Shown piece by piece: positions 7,069-15,413 of a stretch of DNA of 64,000 bases; within the stretch, counting starts at the first letter, position 1, and every line of letters begins with the position of its first letter. The position numbers and the translations under genes are program-made. The notes under the pieces are model-generated. The model was not told where the DNA came from. It ran no database searches and saw nothing but the letters and a program-made list of their open reading frames with translations. The DNA is from Bacillus sp. ISL-18 (GTDB lineage: Bacteria; Bacillota; Bacilli; Bacillales; Cytobacillaceae). The DNA lies in NCBI RefSeq assembly GCF_018613415.1, contig NZ_JAGGQG010000019.1, positions 179,127 through 243,126 on the forward strand, read 5' to 3'.

Positions 7069-8511
7069 TTAGATAATCATTTTTTTATTTTCATTTAGAT
7101 TTAATTCCTGTACAGCACCCCGTTCCATTTCGCGGTTCTTTTTGATTTTAAAATGGTAAATTAAATAACAGGATACAACAAAAGGAACGCCTAAATATAG
7201 GGCCAGACGCTGTTCAGAATCAAACGCTAAACTTGCCAAAACCAGACAGTTTAAGGTTAAACCAATAATTGGCAAGATTGGGAATAGTGGTGTTCTAAAC
7301 TTTAAGTCCTCAACTTTTCCGCCTTCACGAATAAATTTCCTGCGGAAGGCGATTTGGGAAGCCGTAATCGAAATCCAGCCAACCTGTGCACCCAGTCCAG
7401 CCACCGATAAAAGCCAAACAAAAACCGTTTCTTCGGCAAAAAAGCCTGATAATAATGATAGAAGTGCAATTCCAATGGTTAAAACAAGCGCGTTAAACGG
7501 AACTCCTTGTTTATTAACTTTTGCCAACCCTTCACTTGCCATCTTCTCTTTTGACATCGCATACAACATCCGTGTTGCGGCATAAAGGCCTGAGTTAGCA
7601 ACAGAAAGTAATGCAGTTAAGATAACAAAGTTCATAATATCGGCTGCATATGGAATACCAATACTGTCAAATACGACAACAAATGGGCTTTCGACAACCC
7701 CTGCTTGTTTCATTGGGATTAAGCTAGCTAAAACAAAAATGGCTAAGACAAAGAAAAATAATGTACGCCAAACGGTTTGTTTAATCGATCTTGGAATCGT
7801 TTTTTCGGGCTCTTCGCTTTCTCCTGCGGCAATCCCAATAAGTTCCGTTCCTTGAAACGAAAAGTTAACGGTTATCATTGTAATTAAAAGGGCGGTAATT
7901 CCATGTGGCAACAAACCATGGGCAGTGAAGTTGGATAAAAATGGCGCGGATTGTCCACCCTTCAAGCTGATCAACCCAAACATCGCAGCGCCGCCCAGAA
8001 CAATGAATGCTAAGATTGCGAAAATTTTAATGCTCGAAAACCAAAATTCTGTTTCGCCAAATGCACGGGCAGATAGTGCGTTAAGGGAAAAAAGAACGAT
8101 GGCAAAAATAGCACACCATATCCAAACAGGTGAATCAGGGAACCATCTTTGCATGAGCTGGCCGGCAGATAGCAGCTCCAATGCAACGGTAACGGACCAG
8201 CCTAGCCAATACAGCCAGCCTAGTGCAAATCCTGTGCCAGGACCAATAAACTTTGTGGTGTAGGTTTGAAATGATCCGGAAACCGGCATTGCGACTGATA
8301 ATTCCCCTAAGCACAGCATCGTTAAGAACATAATAAAGCCGCCGATAACGTAGGAAAGAATCGCCCCCATTGGACCGGCCTGACTAATCGTATAGCCAGA
8401 ACCCAAGAAAAGTCCAGAACCAATAACCCCTCCTAAAGAAATCATGAATAAATGCCGCGATTTCATCGTTCGTTTTAATTCATGTGTGGTGTTGTTTTCT
8501 TGTAAATTCAT
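7069..8511 (-). CDS. rocE: Amino-acid permease, RocE/RocC type
   Basis: 480 residues with 12 hydrophobic segments and the amino-acid permease signature near the N-terminus (SLGGVIGSGLFLGSGYTISQAGP), followed by ELSVAMPVSGSFQTY. This is the APC-superfamily AAT group; the nearest named relatives are the arginine/ornithine permeases RocE and RocC of B. subtilis. Substrate assignment rests on context: a sigma-54 promoter matching that of rocA lies upstream, next to rocA-rocD-rocG and rocR. AAGGGGG precedes the ATG. Substrate is inferred. Confidence 0.85.
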   Translation of the reverse strand: MNLQENNTTHELKRTMKSRHLFMISLGGVIGSGLFLGSGYTISQAGPMGAILSYVIGGFIMFLTMLCLGELSVAMPVSGSFQTYTTKFIGPGTGFALGWLYWLGWSVTVALELLSAGQLMQRWFPDSPVWIWCAIFAIVLFSLNALSARAFGETEFWFSSIKIFAILAFIVLGGAAMFGLISLKGGQSAPFLSNFTAHGLLPHGITALLITMITVNFSFQGTELIGIAAGESEEPEKTIPRSIKQTVWRTLFFFVLAIFVLASLIPMKQAGVVESPFVVVFDSIGIPYAADIMNFVILTALLSVANSGLYAATRMLYAMSKEKMASEGLAKVNKQGVPFNALVLTIGIALLSLLSGFFAEETVFVWLLSVAGLGAQVGWISITASQIAFRRKFIREGGKVEDLKFRTPLFPILPIIGLTLNCLVLASLAFDSEQRLALYLGVPFVVSCYLIYHFKIKKNREMERGAVQELNLNENKKMII

Positions 8512-8683
8512 TAAGTTTCCCCCTTTTTCTAACTAAGAATACGCTTACAACATTTCCCATCCCAGTCCAACTAGGAAAGTGAACATTCAACAGGAACACT
8601 TCCAATTGATAAAAAGATCTTAGCCGACCTAACCTTTACGAACGACTAAATCTTTTTAATTTTTTCACTTTTCCAATCATTAT

Positions 8684-8703
8684 ATTGCAATTTTTGTGCC
8701 AAA
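8684..8703 (-). promoter_or_regulatory. Sigma-54 promoter of rocE
   Basis: On the minus strand TTGGCACAAAAATTGCA, the -24/-12 consensus TGGCAC-N5-TTGC without mismatch, followed by ATATA. It shares TTGGCAC-N5-TTGCAATATA with the rocA promoter. It lies 173-192 bp upstream of the start codon. Confidence 0.88.
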
Positions 8704-8772
8704 CATAAAAACGCTTATATATGAACATTTTTTGACCTAAACCGCCAATTTTTTTGGCATCCTTGATAAAAA

Positions 8773-8792
8773 TTTTGCATATTGATGCAAAA
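8773..8792. promoter_or_regulatory. RocR-type upstream activating palindrome for rocE
   Basis: TTTTGCATATTGATGCAAAA, a near-perfect 20-bp palindrome with TGCAAAA arms, about 70-90 bp upstream of the sigma-54 promoter. Similar TTTGC/GCAAA dyads lie upstream of rocA. RocR binding is inferred. Confidence 0.65.
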
Positions 8793-8822
8793 ACCCCCTT
8801 TCCAGCTTAAGGAAAGGGGGTT
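8789..8822 (-). terminator. Terminator of the rocA-rocD-rocG operon
   Basis: AACCCCCTTTCC / GGAAAGGGGGTT perfect 12-bp stem, with TTTTGC following on the minus strand. It overlaps the edge of the rocE activating palindrome, so terminator and enhancer share bases. Confidence 0.88.
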
Positions 8823-8828
8823 CCTTGC

Positions 8829-9083
8829 TCAATCACTACCCGTAATAATTAAGTCGTCCTCTATCACTGCCAAGGCAGTTTCAGCATCCACTTTTTGGCC
8901 ATCCTTCACATTTAACGAAGTGATATGTCCGCTTATGCCAACCGAAATCTCTTCAATCTTACCGTTGTGAGCTTTAATTAAAAACAGCCTCTCCCATTCA
9001 TATACATGGCTGTCTTTTTCTGTTAATACTTTTTCAACGGTACCAGAACATGGACTGTAAACAGTTTCTTCAATCTTTAACAA
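8829..9083 (-). CDS. Biotinyl/lipoyl-like domain protein lacking the attachment lysine motif
   Basis: About 84 residues forming one biotinyl/lipoyl-fold domain: ETVYSPCSGTVEKVLTEKDSHV...LFLIKAHNGKIEEISVGISGHITSLNVKDGQKVDAETALAVIE. In carriers the hairpin reads (E/A)MKM; here it is KAHNGKIEEI, so the canonical modified lysine is absent. It follows rocG by about 50 nt and ends at the operon terminator, so it is probably made with RocG. I prefer the TTG start at 9083 because GAGGAG sits 8 nt before it; a GTG at 9092 overlaps that site. The role is unknown. Confidence 0.7.
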   Translation of the reverse strand: MLKIEETVYSPCSGTVEKVLTEKDSHVYEWERLFLIKAHNGKIEEISVGISGHITSLNVKDGQKVDAETALAVIEDDLIITGSD

Positions 9084-9136
9084 GTTGTTCACTCCTCAAA
9101 TCTTGAATTTCGTATCGACAAAACGAAATCATACTA

Positions 9137-10429
9137 CTATACCCAGCCACGGAAGCTAGAGGCCTCTGCTACTTTTCTGATCCCGACCATATAGGCTGCT
9201 AGGCGCATATCTACTTGATGTGCCTTCGCCGTTTCATAAATCGTTTCGAAGGATTTCGTCATTACCTTTACTAGCTTCTCAGCCACTTCTTCCTCCGACC
9301 AGTAATAGCCTTGATTGTTTTGAACCCATTCAAAATAGGAAACCGTTACACCGCCAGCACTTGCCAAAATATCCGGAACAAGCAATACACCGCGTTCCGT
9401 TAAGATCGTTGTAGCCTCCAGCGTAGTTGGCCCATTCGCAGCTTCTACCACAATCGAAGCCTTAATATTGGCAGCATTTTGCGCTGTAATCTGGTTGGAA
9501 ATAGCCGCAGGAACAAGAATGTCACAATCTATCTCCAAAAGTTCTTGATTGGTTATGGTTTCGGTAAATAATTGCGAGAATGTCCCAAAGCTGTCTCTCC
9601 TATCTAGCAAGTAATCAATGTCAAGACCATTTGGATCGTAAATACCGCCATATACGTCAGAAACAGCTATCACCTTTGCACCTGCATCATGCATAAATTT
9701 AGCTAGATAACTACCAGCATTCCCAAAGCCTTGAATGACCACACGGGCACCTTTTAATTCCTTACCCTTTTTCTTTAAAGCTTCTTCAATACAGATCGTT
9801 ACGCCAGCTGCTGTGGCTGTTTCACGGCCTTTTGAACCTCCAAGGACTAAGGGTTTTCCGGTAATAAAACCTGGTGAATCAAACTCGCGTAAACGGCTGT
9901 ATTCATCCATCATCCACGCCATGATTTGCGAATTAGTATAGACGTCCGGTGCAGGAATATCTTTCGAAGGGCCAACAATTTGGCTGACCGCTCGTACATA
10001 GCCACGGCTGAGTCTCTCTAGCTCTCTAAAAGACATTTGCCTTGGATCGCAAATAATTCCACCTTTACCACCGCCATATGGAAGATCAGTAATACCACAC
10101 TTTAGACTCATCCAAATCGATAATGCCTTAACCTCTTCTTCATCCACCTCTGGATGAAAGCGGACGCCGCCCTTTGTTGGCCCTACAGCATCATTATGTT
10201 GTGAACGGTAGCCTGTAAAAACTTTAACCGTACCATCATCCATTCTGACAGGAATTCGAACCGTTAATAAACGAAGCGGATCCTTTAAGAGCTCATACAT
10301 TTCGTTTGTATACCCTAACTTATTTAATGCTTTTCGGATCACTGTTTGTGTGGAATAAAATAAATTTAACGACTCTTGTTCCTTCTGTTGTTCCTTTGAC
10401 ATTTCATCAACCAATTGATTCGCAGGCAT
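9137..10429 (-). CDS. rocG: NAD-specific glutamate dehydrogenase
   Basis: 430 residues, the usual length of RocG/GudB. Catalytic-lysine motif LPYGGGKGGI near residue 115, substrate loop KDIPAPDVYTN, Rossmann motif GFGNAG near residue 238, and the C-terminal AAYMVGIRKVAEASSFRGW. It oxidatively deaminates glutamate to 2-oxoglutarate and ammonia, the last step of arginine, ornithine and proline use. AAGGGGTGG precedes the ATG. In B. subtilis rocG is a separate gene; here it is third in a rocA-rocD-rocG operon, so it shares the sigma-54 promoter of rocA. No GudB-type inactivating duplication is seen in the visible active-site segment. Confidence 0.93.
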   Translation of the reverse strand: MPANQLVDEMSKEQQKEQESLNLFYSTQTVIRKALNKLGYTNEMYELLKDPLRLLTVRIPVRMDDGTVKVFTGYRSQHNDAVGPTKGGVRFHPEVDEEEVKALSIWMSLKCGITDLPYGGGKGGIICDPRQMSFRELERLSRGYVRAVSQIVGPSKDIPAPDVYTNSQIMAWMMDEYSRLREFDSPGFITGKPLVLGGSKGRETATAAGVTICIEEALKKKGKELKGARVVIQGFGNAGSYLAKFMHDAGAKVIAVSDVYGGIYDPNGLDIDYLLDRRDSFGTFSQLFTETITNQELLEIDCDILVPAAISNQITAQNAANIKASIVVEAANGPTTLEATTILTERGVLLVPDILASAGGVTVSYFEWVQNNQGYYWSEEEVAEKLVKVMTKSFETIYETAKAHQVDMRLAAYMVGIRKVAEASSFRGWV

Positions 10430-10463
10430 CTATGCCACCCCTTATTATGCTAGAGTTATATTT

Positions 10464-11663
10464 TTATGATAAAACGGTTTGAATTTTTTCAATAGCCCAA
10501 TCAATTTCCTGTTTCGTAATAATGAGTGGAGGTGCAAAGCGAATAACAGTATCATGGGTTTCTTTACATAATAACCCTGCTTCTTTTAATTGTTCGCAAT
10601 AAGGTCTTGCTTCTTCAGTTAATTCCACTCCAATAAACAAGCCTTTTCCGCGGATTTCTTTAATGATTGGATTGCTAATCGCTTTTAATTGATCAAGGAA
10701 ATACTTTCCTAAATCAAGCGAACGTTCTGCTAGATGTTCTTCCTCAATAACCTCTAGAGCAGCAAGTGAAACGGCACAGGCAAGCGGATTTCCTCCAAAT
10801 GTGGAACCGTGAGAACCTGGATTAAATACACTTAATACGTCTGAGTTGGCAACAACACATGAGATTGGGAATACTCCTCCTCCAAGTGCTTTTCCTAATA
10901 TCAGCATATCTGGCTCAACATCTTCCCAATCACAGGCAAACATTTTTCCTGTACGAGCCAAACCAACTTGAATTTCATCAGCGATAAATAATACATTATT
11001 TTGTTTACACAATTCAGAAGCTTGTTTTAAGAATCCTTCAGGAGGTAATAGGATTCCTGCTTCCCCTTGAATAGGCTCCATTAAGAATGCCGCTGTATTC
11101 GGTGTGATGGCTTCCTTTAATGCCTCTAAATCCCCATATGGAATTAATTTGATGCCTGGGAGCATTGGGCCAAATCCGCGTTTGTACTCTGGATCAGAGG
11201 ATAATGAGACAGCCCCCATTGTCCGGCCATGGAAATTTCCGTCGCAGGCAATGATTTCAGCCTGATTTTCAGCAATACCTTTTACATCATAACCCCAGCG
11301 TCGTGCCGCTTTAAGAGCGGTTTCTACTGCTTCAGCACCTGTGTTCATTGGAAGTGCCATATCTTTATTTGTTAGTTTACAAATTTTTTCATACCATGGA
11401 CCGAGCTGGTCATTATGAAAGGCACGTGATGTCAGCGTTACTTTATCTGCTTGATCTTTCAACGCCTGAATAATTTTCGGATGGCGGTGCCCCTGGTTTA
11501 CAGCAGAATAGGCGCTCAGCATATCCATATAGCGATTGCCTTCTGGACTTTCCACCCAAACACCTTCCGCCTTCGCAATCACGATTGGCAGTGGATGATA
11601 ATTATTTGCACCAAATTTATTTGTTTGTTCAATAATTTCCGTCGTTTTCGTTGTAACCGTCAT
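10464..11663 (-). CDS. rocD: Ornithine aminotransferase
   Basis: 399 residues, a class-III PLP-dependent transaminase converting ornithine and 2-oxoglutarate to glutamate semialdehyde and glutamate. FIADEIQVGLARTGK and the PLP-lysine segment LILGKALGGGVFPIS are present, with GSHGSTFGGNPLACA. The start is the ATG at MTVTTKTTEI because AAGGGGG lies 10 nt upstream; the longer frame has none. It is 59 nt after rocA and 34 nt before rocG on the same strand. Confidence 0.95.
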   Translation of the reverse strand: MTVTTKTTEIIEQTNKFGANNYHPLPIVIAKAEGVWVESPEGNRYMDMLSAYSAVNQGHRHPKIIQALKDQADKVTLTSRAFHNDQLGPWYEKICKLTNKDMALPMNTGAEAVETALKAARRWGYDVKGIAENQAEIIACDGNFHGRTMGAVSLSSDPEYKRGFGPMLPGIKLIPYGDLEALKEAITPNTAAFLMEPIQGEAGILLPPEGFLKQASELCKQNNVLFIADEIQVGLARTGKMFACDWEDVEPDMLILGKALGGGVFPISCVVANSDVLSVFNPGSHGSTFGGNPLACAVSLAALEVIEEEHLAERSLDLGKYFLDQLKAISNPIIKEIRGKGLFIGVELTEEARPYCEQLKEAGLLCKETHDTVIRFAPPLIITKQEIDWAIEKIQTVLS

Positions 11664-11722
11664 GTTCGTTTCCCCCTTTATTCTTAGGGAGCACCATAGT
11701 ATGCCCCCCACCCCTTACTATC

Positions 11723-13267
11723 TTAAAGCATTTCTGATGTTGTTTTCGCCTGCATATGAAGCAGTAAATAATCCGGTCCCCCTGCTTTTGAATCGGTTCC
11801 AGACATATTGAATCCGCCAAATGGCTGATAGCCTACAATCGCACCCGTACATACACGATTAAAATAAAGATTTCCTACGTGGAATTCTTGTCTTGCTCTT
11901 TCAATGTGCTCGCGGTTATTTGAAATAAGTGCTCCTGTTAAACCATAATCCGTGTTGTTGGCAATTTTCATCAAATGATCAAAGTCACGCGCCTTACAGA
12001 AGGTTACCACTGGTCCAAAAATTTCTTCCTTCATAAGGCGGGCATCCTCATCCAAGTCAGCGAATATAGTTGGTTGAATAAAATAACCCTTGGAGTCATC
12101 CCCTTCGCCGCCTGTCATTAATCTGCCTTCTTCTTTTCCAATTTCAATATAGCTCATGATTTTTTTGAATGATCTCTCGTCAATAACTGGTCCCATGTAA
12201 GTTTCTCGTAATTCTGGATTACCAAGGGTAAGTGTTTTTGTCAGCGCAACCGCCTTTTCAAGCACAACATCATATACATCTTGATGAACAACCGCGCGGG
12301 ATCCAGCTGAACATTTTTGACCGGAGTAGCCAAATGCTGAGTAGACGATTGAGGCTGCAGCAAGATCCAAATCCGCTTCGCTATCGACCACAACGGTGTC
12401 TTTCCCACCCATCTCGGCAATCACACGTTTTAACCAAATTTGTCCTGGATTTACTTTCGCAGCGCGTTCATAAATACGGCAGCCTACTTCGCGCGAACCT
12501 GTAAACGATACAAATCGAGTTTTCGGATGATCTACTAAGTAATCACCAATTTGAGCACCGCTTCCAGGTACAAAGTTTAGAACTCCTTTTGGCAGTCCAG
12601 CTTCATGCATCAGCTCTACAAATTTTGCAGCCACGATTGGTGTGGAATTAGCCGGTTTTAATAGAACCGTGTTTCCAGAAACAATTGCTGCAACCGTAGT
12701 TCCAGCCATAATCGCAAGCGGGAAGTTAAATGGTGAAATGATGATTCCCACTCCAAGCGGAATGTAGTTGTATTGATTATATTCTCCTGCACGGCTTTTT
12801 ACAGGTACACCTTCTTTAATGCTTACCATTTGTCTGGCATAAAACTCGATAAAATCGATTGCTTCAGCAGTATCTGCGTCTGCTTCGTTCCATGGCTTCC
12901 CTGCTTCTTTTACTAGATAGCTTGAGAATTCATGTTTACGGCGGCGAAGCATTGCGGCTGCACGGAATAGAATATTGGCACGATTTTCTGGGCTCCATGT
13001 TTTCCAGTTTTCAAATGCTGCCAAGGCTGCTTGCATCGCTTTTTCAGCTAGTTCTTGACTTGCCATTGAAACGCTGCCAATCACCTCTTCTTTATTGGCT
13101 GGATTGATTGATTGAATTTTTTCTTCTGTTATGATAGGCTCGCCGTCAATGATAACTGGATAGTGTTTTCCTAACTCGCTTTCTACTAGGGCAAGTGCTT
13201 CTTTAAAAGCCTGTATATTTTTTTCTTCCGTAAAATTAGTGAATGGTTCATGTGAGTATGGATACAT
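11723..13267 (-). CDS. rocA: 1-pyrroline-5-carboxylate dehydrogenase
   Basis: 514 residues, an aldehyde dehydrogenase of the RocA/P5CDH group. Catalytic cysteine in FGYSGQKCSAGSRAVV near residue 320, glutamate in EMGGKD near 285, and the NAD-binding FTGSREVG near 245. It oxidises glutamate semialdehyde/P5C to glutamate. AAGGGGG precedes the ATG. It is the first gene behind the sigma-54 promoter at 13301-13320 and is divergent from the activator gene rocR. Confidence 0.95.
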   Translation of the reverse strand: MYPYSHEPFTNFTEEKNIQAFKEALALVESELGKHYPVIIDGEPIITEEKIQSINPANKEEVIGSVSMASQELAEKAMQAALAAFENWKTWSPENRANILFRAAAMLRRRKHEFSSYLVKEAGKPWNEADADTAEAIDFIEFYARQMVSIKEGVPVKSRAGEYNQYNYIPLGVGIIISPFNFPLAIMAGTTVAAIVSGNTVLLKPANSTPIVAAKFVELMHEAGLPKGVLNFVPGSGAQIGDYLVDHPKTRFVSFTGSREVGCRIYERAAKVNPGQIWLKRVIAEMGGKDTVVVDSEADLDLAAASIVYSAFGYSGQKCSAGSRAVVHQDVYDVVLEKAVALTKTLTLGNPELRETYMGPVIDERSFKKIMSYIEIGKEEGRLMTGGEGDDSKGYFIQPTIFADLDEDARLMKEEIFGPVVTFCKARDFDHLMKIANNTDYGLTGALISNNREHIERARQEFHVGNLYFNRVCTGAIVGYQPFGGFNMSGTDSKAGGPDYLLLHMQAKTTSEML

Positions 13268-13300
13268 TGTTTTTCCCCCTTTTGTTGTTCGTTAAAAGTA

Positions 13301-13320
13301 TATTGCAAGTTCCGTGCCAA
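13301..13320 (-). promoter_or_regulatory. Sigma-54 promoter of the rocA-rocD-rocG operon
   Basis: On the minus strand TTGGCACGGAACTTGCA, an exact match to TGGCAC-N5-TTGC, 34-53 bp upstream of the rocA start. Confidence 0.92.
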
Positions 13321-13361
13321 CTTGTATTTTGCAGTTTAATAGCTTTTCTATGGTATTAACA

Positions 13362-13376
13362 GCAAATAATTTTTGC
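13362..13376. promoter_or_regulatory. RocR-type upstream activating site, proximal
   Basis: GCAAATAATTTTTGC, dyad with GCAAA/TTTGC arms, about 45 bp upstream of the rocA sigma-54 promoter. Binding by RocR is inferred from symmetry, position and the similar site at 13404. Confidence 0.55.
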
Positions 13377-13403
13377 GTATATTTTAATTTTTTTAATAAA
13401 ATA

Positions 13404-13418
13404 GCAAAATTATTTTGC
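13404..13418. promoter_or_regulatory. RocR-type upstream activating site, distal
   Basis: GCAAAATTATTTTGC, dyad lying exactly 42 bp (about four helical turns) from the one at 13362, hence on the same DNA face. Confidence 0.6.
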
Positions 13419-13478
13419 ATTAAGAGATTTTCTTTGCTTAAATAGATACATATAAGAAAAACAAGGGGAATAGATAAA

Positions 13479-14885
13479 ATGGAAACATCAAAGATTGATT
13501 TGCTCTATTTAACAAGGATGTATAAGAGGATTTTGGACGAAATCGATGTGGGAGTCCATGCCGTCGATGATTCTGGTAAAACCATTATTTATAATAAAAA
13601 AATGATGCAAATGGAATCGATGGATCTCCAGGATGTTATCGATAAAAACCTTCTGGACGTGTTTATGTTTAAAGACGACCAATCTAGTACACTAGTAAAA
13701 GCGCTCCAAGAGGGAAAAGAAACGAGTAACGTAAAACAGACCTATTTTAATAATAAAGGAAGAGAAATTACCACAATTAACAACACAATCCCGATTTTTT
13801 CTAATAAAGAACTACAGGGTGCAGTGGAAATTGCTAATGATGTAACAAAACTAGAACGTTTAATAAAAGGCAACATGACGAAAGGAAATACTAAATACAC
13901 GTTTGATCATATAATCGGGACCAGCCCTGCGATAAGAGAAGTAATAGAATCGGCTAAACGTGCGACAAGAACTTCTTCCTATGTATTGATTGTTGGTGAT
14001 ACCGGAACGGGTAAAGAACTCTTCGCCCAAAGTATTCACAACGCAAGTGAACGCTTAACCGGGCCTTTTATTTCACAGAATTGCGCGGCTTTACCAGATA
14101 ATTTAATTGAGAGTCTTCTGTTCGGGACAAAACGCGGGGCATTCACAGGGGCTATGGATACTCCAGGGTTGTTTGAACAGGCGAATGGCGGCACTTTATT
14201 GCTGGATGAAATTAACTCCTTAAATATGAACCTGCAAGCAAAACTGCTTCGAGTCCTTCAAGAAAAAACGATTAGACGGATCGGGGATACAAAGGACACA
14301 CCTGTAGATGTCAGGGTCATCGCTAATATGAATGAGGATCCAATTGATGCGGTTGCTAATAATCGGATGCGAAAAGATTTATATTATCGCCTTGGAGTTG
14401 TAACAATCTTTGTTCCACCTTTAAAAGATCGTAAAGAAGACATTCCGTTATTAGTAGAGCATTTTATAGAAAAATATAATGACCGATTTCAAATGCAAGT
14501 AAAAGGCTTATCGGAGGAGGTCAAACACTCGTTCTTTGATTATGATTGGCTTGGAAATGTACGTGAACTCGAGCATATTATTGAAGCAGCCATGAATATC
14601 ATGATGGATGGTGAAGAATTTATCATGTACCGTCATTTGCCATACCAGTATCGAAACAAAATGCAGATGAAAGAACGAATGATGCCCATTTCAACAGTTG
14701 ATACATTTATGAAAGAAACGGGGGATGCTACGGTTCCTTTAAAAGAGCAAATGGAGTTATTTGAAAAGACCTATATTGAGCATGTTCTCAAGAAAAATGA
14801 GGGTAATATTTCCAAAACGGCTAAATTGCTGGGGTTAAGCCGTCAGAGTTTACAGTATCGATTAAAGAAATTAAATCTAGATTAA
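13479..14885 (+). CDS. rocR: Sigma-54-dependent activator of arginine catabolism (RocR)
   Basis: 468 residues in three parts: an N-terminal PAS-like sensor (about 10-130), the AAA+ sigma-54 interaction domain (about 145-380) and a Fis-type HTH (NISKTAKLLGLSRQSLQYRLKKL). Walker A is GDTGTGKE and Walker B is GGTLLLDEIN. The sigma-54 contact loop reads GTKRGAFTGA where GAFTGA is canonical and intact. It activates roc promoters in response to ornithine/citrulline in B. subtilis. AAGGGGAATAGATAAA precedes the ATG. It is divergent from rocA, with the activating sites between them. Confidence 0.93.
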   Translation: METSKIDLLYLTRMYKRILDEIDVGVHAVDDSGKTIIYNKKMMQMESMDLQDVIDKNLLDVFMFKDDQSSTLVKALQEGKETSNVKQTYFNNKGREITTINNTIPIFSNKELQGAVEIANDVTKLERLIKGNMTKGNTKYTFDHIIGTSPAIREVIESAKRATRTSSYVLIVGDTGTGKELFAQSIHNASERLTGPFISQNCAALPDNLIESLLFGTKRGAFTGAMDTPGLFEQANGGTLLLDEINSLNMNLQAKLLRVLQEKTIRRIGDTKDTPVDVRVIANMNEDPIDAVANNRMRKDLYYRLGVVTIFVPPLKDRKEDIPLLVEHFIEKYNDRFQMQVKGLSEEVKHSFFDYDWLGNVRELEHIIEAAMNIMMDGEEFIMYRHLPYQYRNKMQMKERMMPISTVDTFMKETGDATVPLKEQMELFEKTYIEHVLKKNEGNISKTAKLLGLSRQSLQYRLKKLNLD

Positions 14886-14921
14886 ATAATTAATAGTGGC
14901 ATCCAAAAGCGGGTTGAGGAG

Positions 14922-14964
14922 AACGAACTTTGGACTTTAATGGCCAAAGTTCGTTATTTTTTTA
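14922..14964 (+). terminator. Terminator of rocR
   Basis: AACGAACTTTGG / CCAAAGTTCGTT perfect stem followed by ATTTTTTT. Confidence 0.9.
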
Positions 14965-15147
14965 AAAATTTTGTACAAGCTTAACAACACAAGACTCACT
15001 TTCTGGGAAGCTATTTCATATAATATAGCAGGAGCAAAATGAGATCTATCAACATTTTTGTAAAATTCCCCTTTTTAGTAAAAAAACATACAAGCATAAA
15101 TATTCCATTTTTCCCCCATACTAAGAAAAAACAATGAGGTGAAGAAA

Positions 15148-15354
15148 ATGGGACTACTCAACTCATTTAATCAATGGAAAGAGGCAAGGTATCAAAATCA
15201 TGTCTCTACGATGAAAGACCAAGGCAAATGCCCTGATTGTGAGGGTAGAGGGTATACTGTGTATCCTTATAATGAGTTTGCCTACTTTAATTCATTTGAA
15301 TGCCCTGGATGCCAAGGCAGTGGTCAATATGTTGATTGGGAAGAAATGAGGTAG
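15148..15354 (+). CDS. Small DnaJ-type zinc-finger-like protein
   Basis: 68 residues with two CxxCxGxG-type motifs, CPDCEGRGY and CPGCQGSGQ, about 30 residues apart. They resemble half of the DnaJ zinc centre and would bind one zinc ion. There is no J domain. GAGGTGA lies 5 nt before the ATG chosen; the GTG at 15139 overlaps that site. Homologues in bacilli are sometimes labelled methionine aminopeptidase, which nothing here supports. Function is unknown. Confidence 0.75.
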   Translation: MGLLNSFNQWKEARYQNHVSTMKDQGKCPDCEGRGYTVYPYNEFAYFNSFECPGCQGSGQYVDWEEMR

Positions 15355-15373
15355 TTGGTTAGAAAAGGTAAAA

Positions 15374-15409
15374 GAAAAAAATCCCAGCATACTAGGCTGG
15401 GATTTTTTC
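15374..15409. terminator. Bidirectional terminator
   Basis: ATCCCAGC / GCTGGGAT stem with A-run on the left and T-run on the right; it serves the small gene (+) and the VanW gene (-). Confidence 0.88.
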
Positions 15410-15413
15410 TATT

